64,000 nucleotides of DNA from assembly GCA_040902585.1 (NCBI GenBank), contig JBBDXA010000229.1, forward strand, positions 6,090 through 70,089. The letters are read 5' to 3'. Numbering within the stretch: position 1 is the first letter of the stretch; every line of letters begins with the position of its first letter. This stretch comes from JBBDXA01 sp040902585 (GTDB lineage Bacteria; Planctomycetota; Phycisphaerae; Phycisphaerales; Phycisphaeraceae). A program made the position numbers and the translations under genes. The notes beneath the pieces were generated by a model. The model saw only the letters and a list, made by a program, of their open reading frames with translations, made no database searches and was not told the origin of the DNA. Positions 8,228-16,707 of this stretch are shown here, piece by piece.

Positions 8228-9334
8228 GTGTTTGGAGGTTGGCTGGACAAATCACGATGGCCCATCGGGCTGGAGATTGCATCGCACGCACTGCGCGCGG
8301 TGCAATTGGCCTGGGATGATCGCAAGTGGAAGGTGCTCAGCGCGGCGACCGCGCCGTTCCCCGCCGAGATGCCGACGGATGAGACCGAGCGCCAGGCGAC
8401 GCTTCAGCGTCTGCTCGAGCAGCTTCTCTCAGCCGGCGAATTCCAGGGGAACCAGGTGGTCTCCTGCCTTCCGCCTTCTGCCATGCAGTACAAGAATCTT
8501 CGCCTGCCGCCGATGCCCGCCAATGAGCTGAACAAGGCGGTGCAGTGGGAAGCGACCGATCGATTGAAGTTCGACAGTCAGTATCAGATTCAGCATTTTG
8601 ATGCGGGCGAAGTGCGCCAGGGTGAAGAAACCCGCCGTGAGATTCTCCTGCTGGCCGCGCCTGTCCGCGCGATCGAGCAGCACGTGACGATGTTGCAGAG
8701 TGCGGGGCTGGAACCCGTGGCGATCGATGCGGCACCGGCGGCTCTGGCGCGCTGGGCGGCGGCGATGGACCCGGACCCGGAGGCGACGCAGTGCGTGCTT
8801 TCCATCGATACCGATGTGAGCAATGTGCTGATTGCCCGCCAGGGGCGCGTTCTGTTCTTCAAGCCCATCGAACTGGGAACCTTGCAGGTGGACGAGGCGA
8901 TCGCCACGCATCTGAGCCTTTCGCTGATCGATGCCCGCGACCTTCGCAGGACGCGCGCGAGCGCGATTTCCGGCAGTGCGACGGAAGGCGGCCCGGATCA
9001 GCAGCACATCAGCAGGGCCATTGGTGATGCCTTGCGCGGACCGCTCATGGAGTTGTCACGCGAGATCGGACTTTGCCTTCGGTACTACGGCGTCACCTTC
9101 CGCGGTCGGCGCCCCGAGGACTTGCAGATCGTCGGTGAACTGGCCAACGAACCGCTGCTGGCGGAACTGTTGCCTTCGGCGGCGGGACTCGCGGTGGCGA
9201 CTGACGTTTCACGGGATTACATCGACTGGCCTCAGTCGCTGGAGGACGCGGCGCGGCAGGCACCGCAGTTGGCGCTGGCCGCCGGTTTGTCCATGCGTTC
9301 AAAGGACACGGCAGCGAATAAGGGGGCCGCATGA
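8228..9334 (+). CDS. pilM: PilM-like actin-fold assembly ATPase
   Basis: A 368-residue cytoplasmic protein of the PilM family. It has the N-terminal actin-like start WPIGLEIASHALRAVQLAWD, a second phosphate-binding-like segment LSIDTDVSNVLIARQGRVLF near residue 195, and a C-terminal ILQIVGELAN-type region near 300. In type IV pili PilM binds the N-terminus of PilN and links the inner-membrane complex to the motors. The start is a GTG preceded by AGGGAGGTTGAC. Its stop overlaps the next start (ATGA), so translation is coupled. Confidence 0.85.
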   Translation: MFGGWLDKSRWPIGLEIASHALRAVQLAWDDRKWKVLSAATAPFPAEMPTDETERQATLQRLLEQLLSAGEFQGNQVVSCLPPSAMQYKNLRLPPMPANELNKAVQWEATDRLKFDSQYQIQHFDAGEVRQGEETRREILLLAAPVRAIEQHVTMLQSAGLEPVAIDAAPAALARWAAAMDPDPEATQCVLSIDTDVSNVLIARQGRVLFFKPIELGTLQVDEAIATHLSLSLIDARDLRRTRASAISGSATEGGPDQQHISRAIGDALRGPLMELSREIGLCLRYYGVTFRGRRPEDLQIVGELANEPLLAELLPSAAGLAVATDVSRDYIDWPQSLEDAARQAPQLALAAGLSMRSKDTAANKGAA

Positions 9335-10020
9335 ACTCGATCAATTTCCTTCCTCCGTCGTTCTTCCGGGCGGCGCTCCGCAAGCGACGCCGCATCTGGG
9401 AACTGGCGATTGTCGGCACAGTGCTGGTGGCGGTGGTCGGCGGCTATTTTCTTCTGTCCGATCAGTCGCGCGCAGCCCGCGCCAAGCTGGTCGGGATCAC
9501 GCCGATTGGTTCGGCTGCCCTGATCAATCTCAAAGAGAAGAAGCAACTCGAGGAGCGCAAACAGATCCTGGTGGATCGCCTCAGCGCGTTTCGTGCGATG
9601 GCGTCACCCGTCACCGCCACTCAGATTCTTGCCTCGATCTCAGAGCTTCAGGACGAGTCCATCGGCCTGACGGAACTGATCATCGACGGCAAGGTGCCGA
9701 CGCCCCGCGCCAAGCCTGATCCCAAAGCGGCGGAGAAGACGAAGAAGGCCGGTGCTCGTCGCGGATCGGTCGCGCCGCCGCCGCGATCTGAATCCCTGCG
9801 CATCTCGATCACGGGCTTCGCGCCGGACGATGCGGCGGTCACGGGTTTTGTGGGACGAATGTCGCAGCATCCGTTGTTTGCCGATGTGAAGCTGGAGTTC
9901 AGCAGGTCCAGTGAGATGGGCGATCTCATCGGCCGCGGTTTCACCATCTCTGCTCGCGTGTCGCTGGACTGTGAGTACAAGTCGCCTGTTTTGAAGGGGA
10001 GCGTGACCGATGCGAACTGA
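9331..10020 (+). CDS. pilN: PilN-like inner-membrane pilus assembly protein
   Basis: A 229-residue bitopic protein. A short cytoplasmic N-terminus NSINFLPPSFF matches the conserved PilN INLLP-type motif that contacts PilM. One membrane segment lies at about 26-45. A coiled-coil stretch (KEKKQLEERKQILVDRL) and a ferredoxin-like periplasmic domain follow. A low-complexity Lys/Ala/Pro stretch near 125-150 separates the two periplasmic halves. The end overlaps the start of the pilO-like gene by 11 bases. Confidence 0.82.
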   Translation: MNSINFLPPSFFRAALRKRRRIWELAIVGTVLVAVVGGYFLLSDQSRAARAKLVGITPIGSAALINLKEKKQLEERKQILVDRLSAFRAMASPVTATQILASISELQDESIGLTELIIDGKVPTPRAKPDPKAAEKTKKAGARRGSVAPPPRSESLRISITGFAPDDAAVTGFVGRMSQHPLFADVKLEFSRSSEMGDLIGRGFTISARVSLDCEYKSPVLKGSVTDAN

Positions 10021-10558
10021 ATCCGACATTCTCAAGGCGCTTGGAATCGTGGTGGCACTGGTCGCGGCCTTTGTTGTCGCCGTGTGGTTTCCCCATCGGG
10101 CGGAGATGAATCAGATCCAATCCCAGATCGATGCCCGTCGCCAGGATGATGCCCGCCAACTGAGCGAAGTGAAGAAGTTTGAACAGCTCCGCAAACAGGT
10201 TGCGACGCTGGAGACGCAGTTCGCCTCGCTGGGCAAGAGCATCCCTGCCTCGACCGACATCAGTCCGCTGCTGGCGCAGCTCGGTCGTGAGCTGGCGCAA
10301 GTGTCGCTGACGGATTCGGAGATCCAGAGCGAAACCGTGATCCACGGCGGCGATATTTCCGTCATTCCGCTGACGTTCCGCATCCGCGGTTCTTACAGTC
10401 AGTTCTTTGATTTTCTGCGCGCGGTGGAGTCGGGCGATCGTCTCACGCGGGTTCACGATGTGAAGATCACGGGCACACCGCTTAAACGCGATGAGCCTCT
10501 GACCATCCGCCTTGAGATTTCCACCTTCGCCACATCAGGGGGACAGACAAAGCCATGA
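10010..10558 (+). CDS. pilO: PilO-like inner-membrane pilus assembly protein
   Basis: A 182-residue bitopic protein with one membrane segment at about 10-25, a coiled-coil (SQIDARRQDDARQLSEVKKFEQLRKQVATLETQ), and a PilO-type periplasmic ferredoxin-like fold. The family motif appears as PLTFRIRGSYSQFFDFLRAVES, the usual place of the conserved F-x-FL segment. It should form a heterodimer with the PilN-like protein encoded just upstream. It overlaps the next gene by four bases. Confidence 0.85.
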   Translation: MRTESDILKALGIVVALVAAFVVAVWFPHRAEMNQIQSQIDARRQDDARQLSEVKKFEQLRKQVATLETQFASLGKSIPASTDISPLLAQLGRELAQVSLTDSEIQSETVIHGGDISVIPLTFRIRGSYSQFFDFLRAVESGDRLTRVHDVKITGTPLKRDEPLTIRLEISTFATSGGQTKP

Positions 10559-11115
10559 ACGTATCCATGAAGAAGATCGTGACTCAGATGACGGCGGACA
10601 AGAAGAAGTTCGGGCTGATGCTCGGGCTTCTGTTGATCGCCTCGGTCATGGGCGTCCGTGCTTTGTTGTCGGGCGGTCAAGATACGCCGGCGAGCGCCAA
10701 GGCACAGACAGGCGAACAGGGAGGAGTCGGTTCCGAGAGTGCGGAAACAGACCTTCTGACGTTGCCAGTGGTGCTTGTGGAGTTATCGGATGTCAGCCGG
10801 CGGGATCTGTTCGCCCTGCAATCGGAGAAGTTTGCCCGAATAACTAAACAAACTACCCAAGTCACGCAAAACTCGGTACCCGAACCGTCCGAAGAACAAA
10901 AACGGACACAGGCTGCGACCGCGCTGAATGGCCTGAAGTTGCGCTCGACCCTGATGAGCGCCAACCCCCAGGCCCTGATCAATGACAAGCTCTTCGGCGT
11001 CGGCAATCAGCCTGTTCCCGGATTCGTGGTGACACGGATCACGCAGCATTCCGTTTTTATGAAACACGAAACGTTTCAGGGTGAATTCGAATTGAAGATG
11101 TATCGCGACCAATAA
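10555..11115 (+). CDS. PilP/GspC-like periplasmic linker protein
   Basis: A 186-residue protein with one membrane segment at about 22-38, a low-complexity Gly/Ser/Ala linker, and a small C-terminal beta domain. Position between pilO and the secretin, and the region LFGVGNQPVPGFVVTRITQHSVFMKH, fit a PilP or GspC-like HR domain that couples inner membrane to secretin. Identity is mainly from context. An alternative start at Met4 is possible. Sequence similarity to described PilP proteins looks low. Confidence 0.65.
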   Translation: MNVSMKKIVTQMTADKKKFGLMLGLLLIASVMGVRALLSGGQDTPASAKAQTGEQGGVGSESAETDLLTLPVVLVELSDVSRRDLFALQSEKFARITKQTTQVTQNSVPEPSEEQKRTQAATALNGLKLRSTLMSANPQALINDKLFGVGNQPVPGFVVTRITQHSVFMKHETFQGEFELKMYRDQ

Positions 11116-11144
11116 GCAGTAGAGGCCAGAACAAGGAGCAATCG

Positions 11145-13358
11145 ATGTCAGTCAGCACAAACCGTTCGATTCCGATCGTTTTTTTTTGCCTTGCAGGGTT
11201 GATCTATACCGGTCAGGCACTCGCGGCAGACGGCGCAGCCTCGGCAAACCCTGACGGTCCCGCCAAGGTGAATATCTTCGAAAACCCCACCACCACCACC
11301 CCCTCCAACCCCGCCGACGCCGACATCCCCTCCGGACAAACCGTTAAGGCCGGCTCCTTCGGAGAGATCGACCTCCACGTCAAGGACCTGGACGTCTCAA
11401 CCGTCCTTCAGCTCCTCTCCATCCAATCCAAACGCAACATCATCGCCACCAAAGAAGTCACCGGCACCGTCACCGCCGACCTCTACAGCGTCGACTTCTA
11501 CGACGCCCTCGATGCCATCCTCAACGCCAACGGCTTCGGCTTCCGCGAAAAAGGCAAGTTCATCTACGTCTACACCTCCGCACAGCTCGCCGAAATACAA
11601 AAATCCGAGGAGAAGCCCCTCGTCAAAGTCCTCCGACTCAACTACCTCAACGCCCGCGACGCCTCAACCTACATCACCCCACTTCTCTCCGCCGCAGGAT
11701 CCATCAGCCTCTCAGGACAAGTCCCGCCAGGCATGGCTCCCTCCGTCGGGGACGCCGGTTCCAACTCCTCGCCACACATGGACACCCTCGTCCTCCGCGA
11801 CCTCCAGGCCAACCTCGATCAGATCATCATCGTCATCAAAGAACTCGACATCCGACCCAAACAGGTCACCGTCAAAGCCACCGTCCTACAGGCTCGACTC
11901 AGCGAAAAAAACGCCTGGGGCGTCGATATCACCGTCCTCGGCGGCGGAACCATCGATGACTTCACCACCCCGCTCTCCGTCATCGATGACCTCACCAAAG
12001 GCACCGTCAAACCCACCGGCCACACCTCAGTCGCCTCCTCCACCGCAGGCAACGCCGCCAGCGGGCCCGCAACCTTCCGCTTCGGCTACCTCTCAGGCTC
12101 CATCGAAATGTTCGTCCGCGCACTCGACCAGGTCACCGATACCACCGTCATCGCCAAACCCGAAATCCTCGTCCTCAACCGCCAACGCGCCGACCTGCTC
12201 ATCGGCGGAAGACTCGGCTACATCTCCACCCAACAAACCGAAACCTCCACCACCCAGACCGTCGAGTTCCTCGACATCGGCACCCAGCTCACCGTCCGAC
12301 CCTTCGTCTCCGATGACAACATGATCCGACTCGAACTGCGCCCCTCCATCTCCACAGGACGCGTCACGCCCCTGGGCGGCTTCGTCGTCCCCGAAACCGA
12401 AACGCAGGAACTCACCACCAACATCATGGTCAAATCCGGCATGACCGTCGTCATCGGCGGACTCTTCCAGGAGTCCACACAGGTCGACCGCTCACAGGTC
12501 CCAGGCATCGGCGATATCCCCATCCTCGGCGCCGCCGCCAAAGGTATTGATGATAAAGTCGATCGCTCCGAAGTGATTTTTCTGATCACGCCGACCGTGA
12601 TGAAGGACGAAGTGCTCTACGCTCAGGGCGAACGCGCCATGGACAGTGCTGACTACGCTCAGTACGGCGCACGCGAAGGCCTGCTGATCTGGTCGCGCAC
12701 CAAGCGTACCAGTGCTTACATGCAGGATGCCCTGGCGCTCTATAAGGAAGGCAAGACGGACCTGGCGCTGGAAGCGGCCAACAAGGCTCTGTACCTGGAT
12801 TCGACGATTGTCGATGCTCGCCGCATCAAGGCTGCGGTGCTCGGCAACCGCCTGCACGTCTACGAGCGCAGCATTCTGACGGAGATCGTCAACAACAACG
12901 TGAACACGCAGTTGAAGGCCGCACCCTCCGCGAAGGTAGAACCCGCCACTGGCAAGCCCGGTGCCAAGGCTGCCGCCTCGGCCAACGATGCGCCCGTCAT
13001 CACCGAGCCCGTCCCCGCGACCGAAGGCCCGTTCCAGCCGGTGAAGCCCGAGGTTGATGTTCCGATCAAGCCCGCCAGCGATACCACGCCGGCACCGAAG
13101 GCGACCGAACCGGACGCGTCGGAGAATCCCGACAATGCCATCCCGGTTCCCGCCCCGGCCAGCGACGCGGAAGCTTCCAATAACAACAAGCCGGTCAACA
13201 CCCCCAATGAAGACGGCGGTGCCGACAGGCCGGCTGACGATGACATCACCAAGCGACTTCTCGATGAAGTGAAGAAGCTGGTCGAGGCCGGCATCGAAGA
13301 GGCTCCCAAGAAGGAAGCCGAAGCCGACGCCGACTCGACACCGAAGAACGACGACTGA
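11145..13358 (+). CDS. Type II/IV secretin (GspD/PilQ family) with long acidic tail
   Basis: A 737-residue outer-membrane secretin. A signal peptide covers residues 1-28. An STN/N0-like domain follows at about 71-145 and an N1-type domain at about 160-245. The secretin pore lies at about 325-490 and ends in the typical VPGIGDIPILG and EVIFLITPTVM motifs. After the pore come a TPR-like helix pair (505-585) and a Pro/Ala/Glu-rich, probably disordered tail to 737. The middle third (about residues 45-465) uses C-ending codons and AAA/GAA/CAA far more than the ends, which use CTG, GTG and AAG like the neighbours. A terminator follows. Confidence 0.9.
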   Translation: MSVSTNRSIPIVFFCLAGLIYTGQALAADGAASANPDGPAKVNIFENPTTTTPSNPADADIPSGQTVKAGSFGEIDLHVKDLDVSTVLQLLSIQSKRNIIATKEVTGTVTADLYSVDFYDALDAILNANGFGFREKGKFIYVYTSAQLAEIQKSEEKPLVKVLRLNYLNARDASTYITPLLSAAGSISLSGQVPPGMAPSVGDAGSNSSPHMDTLVLRDLQANLDQIIIVIKELDIRPKQVTVKATVLQARLSEKNAWGVDITVLGGGTIDDFTTPLSVIDDLTKGTVKPTGHTSVASSTAGNAASGPATFRFGYLSGSIEMFVRALDQVTDTTVIAKPEILVLNRQRADLLIGGRLGYISTQQTETSTTQTVEFLDIGTQLTVRPFVSDDNMIRLELRPSISTGRVTPLGGFVVPETETQELTTNIMVKSGMTVVIGGLFQESTQVDRSQVPGIGDIPILGAAAKGIDDKVDRSEVIFLITPTVMKDEVLYAQGERAMDSADYAQYGAREGLLIWSRTKRTSAYMQDALALYKEGKTDLALEAANKALYLDSTIVDARRIKAAVLGNRLHVYERSILTEIVNNNVNTQLKAAPSAKVEPATGKPGAKAAASANDAPVITEPVPATEGPFQPVKPEVDVPIKPASDTTPAPKATEPDASENPDNAIPVPAPASDAEASNNNKPVNTPNEDGGADRPADDDITKRLLDEVKKLVEAGIEEAPKKEAEADADSTPKNDD

Positions 13359-13388
13359 GCCGTCGTCTTCCGCACACGAACCCTACTT

Positions 13389-13423
13389 GGCCGGACCGGA
13401 GGAGATGCCGGTCCGGCCTTTTC
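13389..13423 (+). terminator. Rho-independent terminator after the secretin gene
   Basis: A perfect 11-base-pair stem (GGCCGGACCGG at 13389-13399 and CCGGTCCGGCC at 13408-13418) with an 8-base loop, followed by TTTTCG. It ends the pilM-to-secretin transcript. Confidence 0.9.
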
Positions 13424-13434
13424 GATTCAGCTTG

Positions 13435-13495
13435 TGAAACCCTTTTCGGGTTCCGGGTTCCGGGTTCGGAGTTGAAACCCTGAACCGTGACCCCT
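13435..13495. repeat. GGGTTCC word repeat
   Basis: Three tandem GGGTTC(C) words at 13448-13468 face complementary AAACCCTGAACC words at 13475-13487. They form an imperfect fold-back before the TPR lipoprotein gene. A similar G-rich word repeat occurs upstream of lepA at 47341. Confidence 0.5.
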
Positions 13496-13514
13496 TTGCA
13501 CGAGGCAATCATTT

Positions 13515-14741
13515 ATGAAACACCACCGAACCCTTATCGCCGTGATTACTGTCGCGCTGATCGCCTCGCTCGCCGGTTGCGGCAGCCTCGGCAAGACCCA
13601 TCAGGAGAACAAGGACGCCGCCGCCGCACGCTGGAACGACATCCGTTCCGGCTACAAGCTGAGCATGGCCAAGGGGCAGTTCGAGACCGGCGACCTGGAC
13701 GAAGCGGAAAAGACGCTCGTCGAAGCGCTGTCGGTCGATCCGATGAATCCCCGTCTTCACACGCTCGCCGGCCGCATCGCCCTGGAGCGCAATCAACTTG
13801 AGAAGAGCTTTCAGCGTTTGAGCCGCGCCATCGAACTGGACAACAAAATCCCCGAGCCGCACCTCAAGCTCGCCGATCCACATTACTACGTGGGCATCGT
13901 GCTCCAGCGCTGGAAGCAGTATGACCGCGCTTACGCGGCCTACATGAAGGCCTACGAACTTCAGAGCGACAACATCTCCTTCCTCCTGGCCGTGAGCGAA
14001 ATGCTGGTGGCGATGGACAAGCAGGATGACGCGATCAAGCTGCTGGAGAGCAAGACGATCTACTTCGATCAGAACGCGGGCATCCGCGCGGGCCTGGGCC
14101 AGCTCTACATGATGCGCGGCAACTACCTCAAGGCCGGCGAGTACTACCGCCAGGCTTCGCTCCTGCGTCCGGACGATCTGCGTCTGCTGGAAGACCTTGC
14201 GATGGCGCGCATGGGTGCTGGTGACTTCAGCAGCGCGATCGAAGACTTCAAACGGCTGATGGACGAGAGCAAGCCGGAACGCAAGCCCGACCTGCTCCGC
14301 CTCCTGGCCTCGGCGCAGCTCAACGCCGGCCGCATGGAAGACGCCCGCGCGTCCTACCTGGAACTGACTCGACTCGACCGCACCGATGTGGCGGCGTGGA
14401 CCAAGCTCGCGGAGATCTCCCTTCAGCAGAACGAACTGGGCGGTGCTCTCACGGCTTCAAACCGCGTCATCGCCCTCGCGGGGCAGGATGCGACCGGCTA
14501 CCTGCTGGCCGGCCTGGTCTGGCAGCGGCGCGGCGACATCGACAAAGCGCTGACGCACTTCGACCGGGCGGCCCAGCTCGCGCCGGAGAAGGTCGATGCG
14601 GTCATCCTGCGCGGTATCACCCTCGAACAGGCCGGCCGGCTCGATGCCGCCGCCGCCGCCTACACCGAGGCGAAACGTCGTAATCCCGAAGACCCCCGCG
14701 CAGGCAAGCTGCTGAGCCAGGTCGCGGACAAAACTGAATAA
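13515..14741 (+). CDS. TPR lipoprotein, probable secretin pilotin or assembly factor
   Basis: A 408-residue lipoprotein. The lipobox SLAGC (Cys21) follows a hydrophobic signal. The mature part is a near-continuous array of TPR units, recognisable by pairs such as LDEAEKTLVEALSVDPMNP, LERNQLEKSFQRLSRAIEL, YDRAYAAYMKAYELQ, YLKAGEYYRQASLLRPDD and IDKALTHFDRAAQLAPE. TPR lipoproteins of the PilF/Tgl type help secretins multimerise. That role fits the position directly after the secretin but is inferred. Confidence 0.82.
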   Translation: MKHHRTLIAVITVALIASLAGCGSLGKTHQENKDAAAARWNDIRSGYKLSMAKGQFETGDLDEAEKTLVEALSVDPMNPRLHTLAGRIALERNQLEKSFQRLSRAIELDNKIPEPHLKLADPHYYVGIVLQRWKQYDRAYAAYMKAYELQSDNISFLLAVSEMLVAMDKQDDAIKLLESKTIYFDQNAGIRAGLGQLYMMRGNYLKAGEYYRQASLLRPDDLRLLEDLAMARMGAGDFSSAIEDFKRLMDESKPERKPDLLRLLASAQLNAGRMEDARASYLELTRLDRTDVAAWTKLAEISLQQNELGGALTASNRVIALAGQDATGYLLAGLVWQRRGDIDKALTHFDRAAQLAPEKVDAVILRGITLEQAGRLDAAAAAYTEAKRRNPEDPRAGKLLSQVADKTE

Positions 14742-14781
14742 CGAGGCCGCGCCCGGCTCGTGAAATGACGGAGGCACCGCG

Positions 14782-16275
14782 GTGACGCTTGGCAAATGGA
14801 TCAGCATTGGCGTGGGCTTGATTACGACGCTGCTCGTCGGCGGCGTTCTGGTGGCTGCGCCCAATCAACTGGTCGCCACCATCGGTTCCACCGCCTTGGG
14901 CACATGGGTGACCGCGGGTGTCATGGGTGCCCTCTTGGGTCTGCTCCACTGGATCGTGATGAGCAAATTCGATCGGGAGGTCGGCCGCGTCGCCAGTCAG
15001 ATCGATCTGCTTTCCAAAGACGACGATCGCGAGGTGGCCATTCCTTCGCGGCTGGGAATGGGCTCGATCGCCCGGGCCGTCAACCAGGTCATCACCACCT
15101 TCCGCCAGCGTATCCGCCAGTTGACCAGTCGCCGCCGGGAGTTGGAGATTCAACTTCGCATCGCCGAGGTCGAGCAGCGGCATGCCGCGTCGATTCTCAA
15201 CACGATTTCGGACGCGGTGATTGTGACGGACCCGTTCAATGAACTGGCGATGATCAACGATGCCGCGGCCCGCGTGCTGCATCTGGATGCCAGCTTCGCC
15301 CGGCGCAGGCCCATCGAACAGGTCATCGACGATACGGTCATCGTCAAGCTGATCAAGGACGCGCGCGAAGGGGTGGCCGCCCGGCCCGGATTCCGTCGCC
15401 AGATCGAGCATCGCTTCAACCGCGAAGGCGTCGATCAGATCTACGACGTCTCCGTGTCAGGCATCAGCGACGGTCTGGGCGAGGATGAGTTGTCCGCGGG
15501 CACCGCAAAACCGAACGGTCAGGACGCCGTCGGCGTTGTCACCGTCCTGCGCAACGTGACCCGCGAACGCCAGATCGCCGACATGAAGAGCGATTTTGTC
15601 TCCAGCGTTTCGCACGAGCTGCGCACGCCGCTGTCGAGCATCAAAGCCTACGTGGAGATGCTCGTCGACGGCGAGGCACACGATGAGCAGACGCGGCTGG
15701 AGTTCTACAACATCATCCAGGGCGAGACGAACCGTCTGTCCCGGCTGATCGACAACATTCTCAACATCAGCCGGATTGAATCAGGCGTGGTGCGTGCGTC
15801 GCGCGAGCAGGTGTCGCTGCCCACTCTGATGCGTGAGGCGATCGATGTGATGCTGCCGCAGGCGCGGAGCAAGGGGATCGAGCTGAAGGATCTTTCCGCG
15901 CCGGGCTATTTCCATGTCTTCGCCGACAAGGACATGATCTACCAGGCGACGCTCAACCTCGTGAGCAACGCGATCAAGTACACCCCCGAAGGCGGCACGG
16001 TCACAGTGAAGATCCGGGCTGATGAACTGGCGCGCGGCGTCGAGGTGTCGGTCGCCGACACGGGCGTGGGCATTCCACCCGACGACGTTCCGCGTTTGTT
16101 CGCCAAGTTCTACCGGGTCGATAACCACAAGCGCATGGCCCAGGGCACCGGGCTGGGTCTGAATCTGGTGAAACAGATCATCGAAACGGTACACGGCGGC
16201 AAAGTGTCTGTTTCCAGTGAATTAGGTAAGGGGAGCACCTTCACCTACACCCTCCCTTTAGCCGATGGCAATTAG
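14782..16275 (+). CDS. Membrane sensor histidine kinase with PAS domain
   Basis: A 497-residue kinase. Two membrane segments (about 8-25 and 38-60) enclose a very short periplasmic loop. A HAMP-like helix follows (90-130), then a PAS domain (about 135-265) and a HisKA domain with SSVSHELRTPLSSIKAYVEM (His278). The ATPase domain has its N box (NLVSNAIKYTPEGG), G1 (DTGVGIPP) and G2 (GTGLGLNLV). The start is GTG, preceded by GGAGG. It autophosphorylates and probably passes phosphate to the single-domain receiver encoded 30 bases downstream. With almost no periplasmic part, it likely senses a membrane or cytoplasmic signal via PAS. Confidence 0.92.
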   Translation: MTLGKWISIGVGLITTLLVGGVLVAAPNQLVATIGSTALGTWVTAGVMGALLGLLHWIVMSKFDREVGRVASQIDLLSKDDDREVAIPSRLGMGSIARAVNQVITTFRQRIRQLTSRRRELEIQLRIAEVEQRHAASILNTISDAVIVTDPFNELAMINDAAARVLHLDASFARRRPIEQVIDDTVIVKLIKDAREGVAARPGFRRQIEHRFNREGVDQIYDVSVSGISDGLGEDELSAGTAKPNGQDAVGVVTVLRNVTRERQIADMKSDFVSSVSHELRTPLSSIKAYVEMLVDGEAHDEQTRLEFYNIIQGETNRLSRLIDNILNISRIESGVVRASREQVSLPTLMREAIDVMLPQARSKGIELKDLSAPGYFHVFADKDMIYQATLNLVSNAIKYTPEGGTVTVKIRADELARGVEVSVADTGVGIPPDDVPRLFAKFYRVDNHKRMAQGTGLGLNLVKQIIETVHGGKVSVSSELGKGSTFTYTLPLADGN

Positions 16276-16305
16276 ACAGGGTTGTAGACAAGGGGAACGA
16301 CGAGA

Positions 16306-16707
16306 ATGAGTTCAAGTAAACCTTTGATTGTGATCGTGGATGACGAGACCCACATTCTTCACGTGGTCAGTCTCAAACTGCGCAATGCGGGCTTTGAAGT
16401 GATCACGGCACAGAACGGCGAGGAAGGTTTCGACGCGATTGCCCAGCATCGACCCGACCTGGTTATCACGGACTATCAGATGCCCGTGATGTCGGGTTTG
16501 GAGATGTGTACCCGGCTCAAGGCCGAGCCGGTGACTGCAAACATTCGGGCGATCATGTTGACAGCGCGAGGCTTCAGCATTTCCGCCGAGGCGCTCGAAC
16601 AGACGAATATCCAGGCGGTGCTTAGCAAGCCGTTCAGCCCGCGCGAGGTGCTGACGAAGGTCCAGGAAATGGTTCTGGGCACCGTGGACAAGACCGAGGC
16701 AATCTGA
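16306..16707 (+). CDS. Single-domain response regulator (CheY-like)
   Basis: A 133-residue receiver. Acidic pocket VDDE (Asp12-13), phospho-acceptor Asp56 in VITDYQMPVMSG, the Thr in IMLTARG and the Lys in LSKPF are all present. There is no output domain, so it must act by protein contact. It lies between the kinase and the HD-GYP phosphodiesterase, and its stop overlaps the next start (TGATG). This suggests it relays phosphorylation to the phosphodiesterase or to the pilus motor. Confidence 0.92.
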   Translation: MSSSKPLIVIVDDETHILHVVSLKLRNAGFEVITAQNGEEGFDAIAQHRPDLVITDYQMPVMSGLEMCTRLKAEPVTANIRAIMLTARGFSISAEALEQTNIQAVLSKPFSPREVLTKVQEMVLGTVDKTEAI

